Shown: positions 23,509-35,500 of the stretch, piece after piece | Layout of the letters: every line of letters begins with the position of its first letter | How positions within the stretch are numbered: position 1 is the first letter of the stretch | Source: Mactra quadrangularis | Taxonomy: Eukaryota; Mollusca; Bivalvia; Venerida; Mactridae | Assembly: GCA_025267735.1 (NCBI GenBank) | Contig: CM046301.1 | Location: 62,267,872 to 62,331,871, forward strand | DNA length: 64,000 nt | Direction of reading: 5' to 3' | Made by a program: the position numbers and the translations under genes | Notes under the pieces: generated by a model | Seen by the model: the letters and a program-made list of their open reading frames with translations, nothing else | Told to the model about the DNA's origin: nothing | Database searches by the model: none

Positions 23509-23849
23509 TTCTATAATTAAAGCTCACTCATGTAATATTCTTTGGATCAAACGTTAATTAACTAATAATGCTTATTTTTGAATTTATATTATTGCATTTT
23601 TCATTGGTAAATGTAAATTATTTTATCTTTAAGTCAGAATATTGTCCAAGGACATACAGAGGGCTCTGTATTGTGCATCCACACAGTGAGAGAATCACAA
23701 AAATAAAGACACTAAAACAGTATTATATCATTAACTTTTATTTTTGTATCGACCATAAATAACTAAATCAGTCAATATATTACACTATAAATGTATAATA
23801 TACGAGCATTTACATGTCTGTACAGTTGGTTACCAGTTTCCAGTTAACA

Positions 23850-25155
23850 GCCGTTCAATGCAACAATATCACAGTTGCCGTTCAATGCAACAATGCCACA
23901 GTTGCCGTTCAATGCAACAATGTCATAGTTGCCGTTCAATGCAACAATGTCACAGTTGCCGTTCAATGCAACAAGATCACAGTTGCCGTTCAATGCAACA
24001 ATGCCACAGTTGCCGTTAAATGCAACAATATCACAGTTGCCGTTCAATGCGACAATATCACAGTTGCCGTTCAATGCGACAATGTCACAGTTGCCGTTCA
24101 ATGCGACAATATCACAGTTGCTGTTCAATGCGACAATGCCACAGTTGCCGTTCAATGCGACAATGTTACAGTTGCCGTTCAATGCGACAATGTCACAGTT
24201 GCCGTTCAATGCGACAATGTCACAGTTGCCGTTCAATGCGACAATCTCACAGTTGCCGTTTAATGCGACAATGTCACAGTTGCCAGTCAATGCGACAATA
24301 TCACAGTTTCCGTTCAATGCGACAATGTCACAGTTGCTGTTCAATGCGACAATGTCACAGTTGTCGTTCAATGCAACAATGTCACAGTTTCCGTTTTATG
24401 CAACAATGTCACAGTTTCCGTTCAATGCGACAATGTCACAGTTGCCGTTCAATGCGACAATCTCACAGTTGCCGTTCAATGCGACAATGTCACAGTTGCC
24501 GTTCAATGCAACATTGTCACAGTTGCCGTTCAATGCAACAATGTCACAGTTGCCGTTCAATGCGACAATGTCACAGTTGCCGTTCAATGCAACAATATCA
24601 CAGTTGCCGTTCAATGCGACAATCTCACAGTTGCCGTTAAATGCGACAATGTCACAGTTGCCATTCAATGCGACAATGTCACAGTTGCCGATTAATGCGA
24701 CAATGTCACAGTTGCCGTTCAATGCAGTAATATCACAGTTGCCGTTCAATGCGACAATGTCACAGTTGCCGTTCAATGCCACAATGTCACAGTTGCCATT
24801 CAATGCGACAATGTCAGTTGCCGTTCAATGCGACAATGTCACAGTTGCCTTTCAATGCGACAATCTCACAGTTGCCGTTCAATGCGACAATCTCACAGTT
24901 GCCGTTTAAAGCGACAATCTCACAGTTGCCGTTCAATGCGACAATCTCACAGTTGCCGTTCAATGCGACAATCTCACAGTTGCCGTTCAATGCGACAATC
25001 TCACAGTTTCCGTTCAATGCGACAATCTCACAGTTGCCGTTCAATGCGACAATGTCACGGTTGCCGTTCAATGCGACAATCTCACAGTTGCCGTTCAATG
25101 CGACAATATCACAGTTGCCAGTCAATGTGACAATACCACAGTTACTGGTCAATAT
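23850..25155. repeat. 27-bp minisatellite, about 48 copies
   Basis: The unit is GTTCAATGCGACAATGTCAC plus AGTTGCC. Early copies have GCAACAAT, later ones GCGACAAT; a run of CTCACA variants sits at about 24860-25100. Since 27 is a multiple of three, several frames stay open on both strands (for example NATMSQLPF and GNCDIVALN units). One unit near 24811 has lost two bases, which shifts frame, so coding constraint is unlikely. Confidence 0.95.
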
Positions 25156-25720
25156 CACTTTCGCCGGCCAATATTATTATCACGGACATTTACATGACAT
25201 ACTCTCGATCAATCAAATGCTTTCATAAAAGCATAAATTATTTTTAAGTTTAGTCTAAGATTTCTTGCTCACTTTTTAATTGCAATTTTTAACAAGTCAA
25301 AGGTCTTACAAATCAAAAAGTAGAACAAGTGTAATTCTACTTAGGTCAGATTTTAGTGGTTGTGTCGCTTTTTTAAGTAATTATTCGAGCCAATATGATC
25401 AAAGGATGATTGATTCTGAGACAGTGGCACTTTCAAAATACTGAATGTAAAATGTCAGGAATTATACGTAAGCCTGTGCATTGGTTGAAAGTTGCATTCG
25501 TTCACTTTCTGCGTGAAGTAAAGATAGAATATTCACTGAGCTGCGAAGGGGGCGTAACTTAGGATATATACCCATTATTGCAAACATTTTGTTTATCAGC
25601 ACAGAATTTTTTTCAGAAAACTGGTATCTGGTTAAGAATTACAGTGTTTTCATATCAAGGGGAGATAATTACTCATGTTCATTCAAGGTGAACATTGATA
25701 ATTCTCCAATAGAATGCTGT

Positions 25721-25956
25721 GGCGCTTTTTCACAAAAAATCTTACGATAAAAATCATCGTAAGTTAAAAGCAATAAACATTCATATTATGGTTATTTTGG
25801 CCATTCAATTCCAAATATTATTGAATTCTGAAAGTTATTTGAAACATTCTGAATATTTGGTCATAGTTACATTTATTATCCTTCTGACTTAGAACCGAAA
25901 AAAATTAAATTGACTTACAATAACTTTTTTTCGTAAGATTTTTTGTGAAAGTGTGC
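25721..25956. mobile_element. MITE, about 236 bp, TIR TTTCACAAAAAATCTTACG, copy 1
   Basis: GGCGCTTTTTCACAAAAAAT at the left and ATTTTTTGTGAAAGTGTGC at the right are inverted copies. The left end is followed by CATCGTAAG, giving a small inner hairpin. A second copy is at 37838-38083. Confidence 0.8.
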
Positions 25957-26378
25957 TCTGTTTTATTCACCTTATCAAAACACAATGATTAACATCAACT
26001 AATAACACTTGAAAGAACAAAAATGAACAAAAAAGGGTTTGTAAACATTTATCGTGATTTTATTTTAAATATATATTAATATTTATAAATTTGCATAAAT
26101 GAATTCTACCTTAAAAAGCAGACGACATTATTGTCTCCATCTTGTGATTTCACGAACTACTTTTTACAAAAAAATAGTTCCGCGTGATTTAGATCACAAT
26201 TATCATACGATTAAGCGTAAAAGAAGTGTAAGTGCAGGTTAAGTCATTGCCAGCCCATAAAATAGCTAGAACGTAAAATCTTCACAACAAATACGTATAA
26301 ATTGTATAAAAGTAAAAAATATATTTTTCTAAAAAATGTCAATTAAATTAATTATTTCTCTCATAACCTATTTTCATT

Positions 26379-26590
26379 TTAAGCGGAAGGGCTGGTTCCA
26401 CCTTTCTTGGAGTCAAGTATCATCAACACACCGGCTACAATTTCTATCAACAAAGCTACAATGGACAATCCAAAACAATAGCTTAGCCTGTATTTTCCCC
26501 AACTTGGGTTAGTGTTTTCATCGTAGGGGTCTTGATAGTCTTCCTTGAATTTGGCACCAAATATTATAACGCCAATCAGGTAGATGACAC
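26379..26590 (-). CDS. Claudin-like A exon 3 with stop
   Basis: Acceptor ATTTTAG|GT. It reads G then VIYLIGVIIFGAKFKEDYQD, an acidic loop, and LSYCFGLSIVALLIEIVAG as TM4, stopping at TAA. On the minus strand AATAAA lies about 320 bp downstream (plus TTTATT near 26056), a possible polyadenylation signal. Confidence 0.88.
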
Positions 26591-29500
26591 CTAAAATAGA
26601 TATACAAAGTGTACAAGTAAAACGTATTGGTGGCAATACCACGTGACTATGACATCAATATAATTCTACTGTTTGAAGAAGAAAACGATGGAAAATCAGC
26701 CTCGACTCAAATTTTTAGACAATCTCCGTAAACATATATCCTATAGAGCATTGTCGTACAGGATCTCTGCTATCTCAATGAAGGGTCTCGCCGAGATGAC
26801 CTTTATGTCGACTAATCAATGCGTAGCTTTCATCTAGACGAAAAACTATTAATAACATTTTTATTTCGTAATTTCTATTTTTAGACAAAGGTTTGCAAGC
26901 TAATTTAACAGCGGCATTATTCACAATCTGTGATTGGACGGCTCATTTCAAATTGCGTGACGTATAGGATGTAAAAAAGTTACGTATCATAACAATTTCG
27001 TCATTAATATTATGATGAGAAAAGGTCACCTGAAAGTGACCCTCGTTTGAAAAAGGCCAGATCTAAATTAGCGAGTAGGCGAGCGGAAAATTTTAGATCG
27101 GGTTTTAATCAGATTGAGTTTTAGAAAGCTGTAAGTCTTTTAATTCTTGTTAGATTTCAATGATACCCAGGCGAGGCTAAGCAGATAGGTGTATACTATT
27201 TGCTGCATCTCACAACTTCAACGCCAGTTTTATACTTTTTGATAACACCCTGGAAAGCTATTCCTCTTTAGTGTGTTACAGTGACAATTCGTCGTCCTTT
27301 TTAATGAAAACAGCAAAAGTATAAAACTGTCGTGACAGTGTGTGAAGCTTGTCTACAGACGTCTGCAAGGAAATCCCCTACGTATGGAGACATAAGGCCA
27401 TCCTTTTAATAATCTTAATTTGATAAGTTTATTGTCTTTTGATGTTCTTTCTCGTTAATATATGTGACTCATTCTATTAATCGACCATTTGTGTGTGCAA
27501 AACGGATGTGACTAGATGATTTGCAAGAAATTGATAATTTTGAAGGCTTTGAAAAGCGCGTGTATTGTATGTTTACTATCGACCGTCCAAATTCAATGCT
27601 GTCAAAGTTTCAGGTTCTCTAACCAATAAAGGACAAATTTGACGTATGTGTGTACATTTTACAAATATTTTCTTTATTCATTTACTTTTTTAGCGATCCA
27701 ATTTTTATCAAGATTAAAGGATTAGTGGGCAAAATTTTCAGTTGCAATTTTCCTGGCTCTGCATTTTATTTGTATAATTGTGATTGAAACAGACAAACTG
27801 ACATACTACTTGGCAAAATATTTCTATATTTTCTCTTTATATTTGGAGTGTTTCCTAACTAGACTCACGTGGGTCAGGTTAGCTAACATAGACTAGTGGT
27901 AAAATATGAATTTACTGATTAGAAGATAATAGAGCTTGTTACTGGGCAACATTAGTATAATTCTATTAAAAAGATATCCTAACCGCGTAAGAATGTTGGA
28001 AAGACAAGAAGCAACCAATGAAAATGTTTAATTTCAGCAAGTACGACATATAAAAAATCTATAAATAGCTTGGTGATTCCCTCAGTATCATACTTTCGTT
28101 TTTAACGAAGTGTATGCCACATGATTTAATTCGTTCAATTGAATGATTACAAGTGACAAATGTTATTTGTAAGTGATTTGGTTCTATACTTTTGGCACAG
28201 TCATTTGCCTGTATATCCCTTTACTATGTGATTACAATTATGACCCGAACATAATATTGCCAAATATACGTGAAATAAAAATATCAATTTATAAATCTAT
28301 AAGGGTGTGATGTACGTGACCAAACGTTGGTACAAGTTGAAAAGGTGAAAAAATCGCTTATTCATTTTATTAGCTCGACTTTTCGAAGAAAATGAAAGCT
28401 TATGCTATTACTCTTGCGTTGGCGTCGGTGCTGCGTTGGCGTTGATTTTCTGGCTGAATTTTTATATCTTCAACACTATCAAAGATATTTTATTAAAGTT
28501 GGTATACTTATTCAGTGGGACTAGTATACTAACCATACTGTGAAAGGGAATTTCCCTGAGTTAATTATTGTTTAAGTAATTGCCCTTTTATACTTAAAAT
28601 TGCAAAATATGAGGTTAAAACTTTCCTATACATGTACATGTATACAATATCTTCAATACTGATAGACTTAAAGTTTGTATACTAATTTGAAGGTACTATA
28701 TCCACACCTCCAAAAAGGGAAGTAACTGGGGATGAATTATTGTTGGAGTTATTGCCCTTTTATACTTTAAAAAATCCAAAATATAAGGTAAAAGTTTTTT
28801 TCTATATACGATATCTTCAATACAGATTAAGATATGTGACTGAAAGTTTATATACTAATTTTTCAGTACTATATCTTCATCTAACGGAATATAAAGGGAC
28901 ATAACTCTCGATAAATTACTTATGAAGTGTTGCTCCTTTAAAATTTAATATTTCAGGTTATTGATTGTTCAAACTGAATATATTTAGTTTTACTTAAAGT
29001 TGGTATGCTTATTTATCAGTACTACATCTACTCGACTACAAAGTGTTGCAACTCTTGATAAATTATAGTTGGAGTTGTGGCCCTTTTCAACTTTTTAATT
29101 AAGGTGAAAGTCCTTCGAAGTAATATATTTTCAATACTCGTCAAGATACTTAAATGACAGTTGGTATGCTTTTTCATCAGTACTACATCTACATGACTAA
29201 AAGGGACTTAACTCTTCATAGATTGTTTTGGAGTTATGTCCTTTACTTTGATGATAAAATTTGTTCAAATTGAAATTATTTATTTCTTAATACAGATATT
29301 AAAATGAAAAGAGGTATGCTTATTCATGGATACTACGTCTTCTCAACTATGGAGGGACGTAACAATGAATGTGTGTTTTAGCAGTTATGCCCCTTTTATA
29401 TTTAACAAATATGACTTTGTTTTTTATGGTTTGATTGATTTATTTCCTTGGAAAAATTAACTTCTGTCTTGAAAATACTTTTGTTTAAAGATAAGCCTTG

Positions 29501-32500
29501 CCATGAACAAAACACTAGAAAAGTCGAGCGCACCGCCTTGTACTGCTCTTGTTTTATTATTTGCCAAGACGCATTGTGGAAATATTAAAAGATATTTTTT
29601 TCATTTTGGCTGTCATAATAGTGGAAGTTTTTGATGCGATGTACAAGCTCAAAATATCGCGTTGTGGTGGTAGAGCGCAGGATTTTAAATTAGAACCATG
29701 GTCCGCAGAGGAAATTGCTGCATTGCTTATGATAAAGGGTAGCCAAGTACAAATAAAATAACCGACCAAATAAATAAATAGGCGAATCGGCCGTCATACA
29801 TTTCCTAATAAACAGTATACAATATACATACGGCGTAAATCAAATTTAAAGCACATCATAGTTCATATAGAACAATGGAATTACAAAAACTTAAATTAAG
29901 GAAAATGTTCATGCTTCAAGCATTATGTCAATGCGTGAACGCTGTTCTTTTTATATATTGTACATTATTAAACAGGGATTGATTTACTTTTTGGGGGTGC
30001 GACTTAAGTTTTTGTCCTTATACAAAATATGGATTGGATACCACTCAAACATAAAAGTAATAAATTTCGAATACTCTTAGATAACAATATCATTTTTTAT
30101 GGAGATATGGATCTTTTCACGCCCCAATAAGATACAAAATTTACACAATGAAAAGGAATAGACACTAGCTATCTGATCATAGAGCTTGAAATAATCAATA
30201 TACTAACTAGACACTTAGGCAGATCTAGCGGGGGGGGGGGGTTTCTAGGGGATTCGCACCCCCCCCCCTAGAATTTCCAAAATGTACCAGTCCATTAGTG
30301 TTTTTCTTGATTGTAAGTCATTTTTGAGTAGCATGAAGTATTTTTTAAATGAAAGGGTGCATATATTTAATGGTTATCTAGTTTTTATTATTAATATGTT
30401 GCATTATTCTGCAAAATTTGTATAATGTGGTTGTGGTTCGTAAGTTTGGACCCCCCCCCCCCAGAAACAGTTCGGACCCCCTCTAGAAAAAAGTCCTGGA
30501 TCCGCCCCTGAGACATAATATAGGCCTATGTTTTCTAATCTTTGTTGGAAACAATAAACTGTCGACTACTATTGTTTATTAGTATGACATGTCTTTTAAT
30601 CTATTATTATTATTATTACATTTTTTTATATTTTATTCAAGGTACATGAAGACTATTGAAAAAATTGACCTAGAAACATAACAATTGAGAGCTTACTTTT
30701 AATCAGGGGTCATTATATGAATGCAAATGGCTCGAAATATTGAAATGTTAGCCAGCTTTAGGTATAAGGGGTTTTACAAACGGAATATGCCATATTGATT
30801 TCAAAATGTTTAATTCTTTTTTGGTTTTACAAGTTTACGGATTGAACTCATAGAAACTGATTTTCATCGAAAAATAAATGCCATTTTGCTGATAACTAAT
30901 TTGCATAAGCGCCGAATACAGTTAGGTTTTAAATATATCGTGATGACAATAGTACAGAGAAATATTTGTAAAGACACATGTTTTGTGATTTATTGAACAC
31001 TGATGGAATAAAACAATTCTCATAAGAAGATTGACTATGTTTGGTTTGTAATCTTAAGGCTAGGGCTGTCACGGTATACCGGTATATTGCAATACACAGC
31101 TGCAGCAATACGTACCGCGGTACGATTTTAATGTACCGATATTTTGCAATATTTTTTTATTTCATTGGAAAAGTCTTCTCTTTGCGAAATAAAAGTAGCG
31201 AAACGTCAGTTTTCCATTGTTCATTCCATCTAACCTTATGTTACAAGAATTTTACTGATTGGGGCGCGTCACAGTCCTAAATGACCGTAAGATTTGCAAT
31301 GTTTCTGTTAAATACAGCGGAGGCACAACGAATCTAAAAGCCCACAATATATCGTGGTGCGTATCGCCATACGATGCCAGCGTATTGCAATATATCGCGA
31401 TACGCTTCTGGCGTATCTTGACAGCCCTACTTAAGACCACAATAAAAAATCACCTGAAGTTTTATAATATTTACATTTAGTGTACAACGAGTTAACGAAC
31501 TGAACTTGAAAATATTTATATTTTTTTATTTATAGTAAAATAAACCTGTCAAATCTGTTCTATTTAGGGTCCCTGAGCAGTACGGGTACAACCACGTATT
31601 CTTAAGAGCCTTTTTACAATTTGAAGTATATAGAAGCACTCTCCTATCGTGTTTACAATGCATATTTACCTAAAGCCCCTTTATCAAGAACAACACTGTC
31701 CATTTATGGACTTAAAACAATCGATCACAGTATTCTTAAGATGAAGCCTTGAGGTAGAAAACCTTTCCCCCAAGGCCCCTAATTAAGCTCTTAAACTATT
31801 TTATATTATATTTAATCAACGAAATATTAACGTAATACTATAACTTGTCTATGTGTCATATTCAGCAATACAATTGATATTTTTTCAATTTCTTCATATT
31901 ATTTTACTCATTACCACTGTCCCCATAACACCAAGATGACCGTTTTTATTTTATATATTCTTAAGTAATCACATGTTATACTCTATGTAAACTGTGCAAA
32001 AAAAGAATTGTTCTGTTCTGTCCAGTTAATATAAAAACGAAACGGTGTGCTTTTGTAAAAGGACCTCCTTTTTGAGAAATGGGCACTTTAATAAACTTAC
32101 TCGTAGAAAGCAAAATGGTTTGAAATGTTTAATGTGTCTCTAATGCATGTTTTACTTTATTAACGCCACGGTTGTAAAACAGTTTTTATGTCAGCTGTAA
32201 ATGAATATATTTTCATATAGTGGCTTTAAAGGGATATACAGGCAAAAGTTCAACTTCATATTTCCTGATTTTGAATTATATTTTTATAACTGTGAATACA
32301 ACAGATGCACTGTTAAATAACTTGGCAAAATATTTCTTTATTTTCTCGTAATATTTGGGGTGTTTCCTAACTAAACCCCCGTGGGTCAGGATAGCTAAAA
32401 ATAGATTAGTCTTAAAATATGCATTTACTGATGAGAAGATATTAGAACTTGTTATTGTGCAACATTAGTATAATTCTATTAAAAAGATATCCTAACCGCC

Positions 32501-35500
32501 TAAGAATGTTGAAAAGACAAGAAGCGACCGAATGAAAATGTTTAATTTGAGCAAGTACGACATAATTATAACAAATCTATAAATAGCTTGGTTATTCTCT
32601 CAGTATCCTACTTTCGTTTTCAACAATGTGTATGACGCATGTTTTTATTCGTTCAGTTGAATGTTATAAGGAACAAATGTTATTAGTAAGTGATTTCTTA
32701 CATTCTTAATACTGTTTTAAAGACTAAACTTGGTTCTATACTTTTAGCACAGTCATTTGCCTGTATATCCCTTTAACTTATCCGTTTGTGTTGAGGTAAC
32801 CCTTAAGGTATAACGTGAGAACCTAGGGTAAATATGAATTGTAAATAAGTATCATAATAAATTTACAGAGTGTATATAAATACCAAAACACAATTAAATC
32901 ACTATTGAACCAAATAAAGACGAAGATCATTGTAAAATTCAATTTTGTAAACATGGCATGTTATTGTACTTTTAATTTTGGCCTCTTTCGTTTATTTGGT
33001 AACTCAAAAATCAAATGTACGATTAGAAATTCCATTTTTATTGCATGAATATTGTTAGAAATAAACAATAACATAATAATTCTACAAATTGAACTACAAA
33101 ATGTAGCAATTTGATAAATTGTTCTGTGAAGAAACTTTTAGAGGGTATAAAGTCCGCGATAGTGTGGCTCTGTTTCAAAGTATTTATTTTTATGAAAATA
33201 AATTAATTAATTATTCTGTAGATAAGAGGGTAGATATTTATCACCTGTTCTGCTCTGTTCTGTTCTGTTGAGCATAACTAACGATAAAGCATTTCTTAAT
33301 TCGTTCATGTTCGTTTTTGAACGTTCGTCTCGTCTTTTGATAGATTGACCACAGGAGCTTGACATTTTATATCATACTACGAAAATTCCCATTCTACATA
33401 AACGTAGGAGAGGAAATTTCGTAGTATGATATAAAATGTCAAGCTCCTGTGGATTGACACACCAAGTTAAAAAAATTCACCTCATAAAGTCATAATTAAA
33501 ATTTACAAAATATTAGCAAACACAAAAATGTGCAACTGGTTTATGCAAACATTGAGTTTATAGTCGATGTCATTAAACCCCAATATTTTTAAGCTATACA
33601 TTTTTACAGAAAAACATGTTACTTTGTTTAAAACTTGTTTTATTGACATATCATCGAGTACAATTTACAACTTTCAAACGCACTATTCAAACCAATTCAT
33701 TTCAAAATTTAAAAAAATCTATATCAAATGTTGAATGTGAAAGCTTCTTTGAATAAGTAAAATTGTGTACGTTCGTCATCACGTCTGCGGAAGTCAGTCT
33801 ATTATTTAAAGCACAAAAACATGCATGACCTTATATACGACCTATAGACAATGAGATTCTAACAATACGTTTGTTGATGGTATTACTATATGAAATACAA
33901 AATTGAACATACTGGTCTCCCCCCATACGAAAATTGAACCCACGCATTAGACTTATGATCTTTATTAGAAAGTGAAAGTCGCTTCAAGGAATGAAAAACA
34001 TTTATGATATAATCACGGTGAGAATGTTCAAATTTAAATTTGATATGCACCACCTCTATCGTAAATATCATATATTTATTATATGTATTGACAGCTTTAT
34101 TCGTCAATATAAATTAAAATTATCGCCTGAAAAAACCATCAAAGTATTCATACCTCCTCCTCCCGGGTCTATAACGCAGTTGGAAGCGCACCTTAATTTC
34201 GAATCTTGCGTCATGAAGGGGGTAGGTACGGACTCGAATTCCACCCTGGGCGGTCATACCCGTCCATGAAAATGTGACAATTATATCAATTTTCCTCCAT
34301 TTATAAGATATGTGGAGAATCTGTCGGCCTTGTGGACGAGTAGGCGCGTACACTGGTTATAGACAAGGTTCCAGGAAAGCTAGGTTATGAGTGCTGAACG
34401 CCGTAAAATAACTTAAAATGCACTGACATTAAATCCAGGATAAAAATACCCCCTTCTAATATTTACAAAGCCACGACACAGTGGTTTCAACAATAAACGC
34501 CTTCTGCAAATATTTTCAATATATATGAAACCCTACAATTTTGTTGAATTTTCAAAGCCATGAAGTATAGTGTTTGACAATAAACGCTGTCTGAAAATAT
34601 TTTCAAAGTAGGCCATGCCAAATTAAAATTTTGTTAAGCGTCAACTCAAGTTTGACAAACCAATAGGTACCTACTTACAAAAAACACACAAAACAAAACC
34701 ACAAATATTTTACAACATAAATAATACATTATTTATATTTTTAATGGAAAAAAACATCATCATAATATAAAACAATGGTCTGAATTACTTATAAAACGAC
34801 TGATTTAAGCACATACTTTAAACATATGGGTATATGTTGTATTAATGGCACGGTTATGATAAATTGCTTACAAAGAATAATGTCGTTGCCTAACACATTT
34901 TTCCCGAACGAAAATGTCATTATAGAATCCCGAAACATCGGAATTATATACGAAAATTACACCAACTTTCTTTTTTTGGATTGAGGACTCTCAAACATAC
35001 GCGCACGTGGACGCTTAACAAATTTCCAATATGGCATGGCCTAAATGCACTCTCCTACAATCTACAAAATGACACAGTTTTTTATTACTTGATACTCAGC
35101 GTTACTCACCAGTTGCTATACAAACAATAGCTACTGCCATGCCGATTTCTCCATTCTTCTGACAGCTTGGTACAAATATATATAAAATAGTCAAGAAGAA
35201 TGCAACATTGATACCAAAGAAACCAAAGGTCACAAAGGCTTGAACAGTGGCGAACCAATCTGAAAGAAAACAAAAACCAACGTCAAGATAGTTTAACAAC
35301 ATAGAAACAATCTCATTAATATTAGACTCCACTAGCTCTTCGCTGCAGTAGATCTGGATGTGTCTTGTTGTTAGGTTATATTGCCGTATAGTTTAATGTT
35401 ATTGTTACGTCAGTATAATTTAAGGTGGTTGGTGATTTCGTGTGTTCGTGAAAGAATTGTCATGGCATTGTCACGAGACATGGAATTACAGCGTATAAAT

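Larger units (their letters stand above)
19811..23849. other. Intergenic, no gene recognised
   Basis: AT-rich. Contains a CAGTTCCCTCT-headed direct repeat pair (22685 and 23435) and a decayed foldback near 22525-22600. Short ORFs at 20011 and 23568 have no family features. The 21500-21760 stretch is slightly less AT-rich but not identified. Confidence 0.6.

Noticed and set aside
23929..24909. 326-codon ORF across the 27-bp repeat as a repeat-protein gene
   Set aside because: All open frames follow from the 27-bp period; a two-base deletion within the array shifts frame, there is no signal peptide, and no flanking exons are apparent.
23850..25155. CRISPR-like array
   Set aside because: Head-to-tail repeats with no unique spacers, in a eukaryotic genome.
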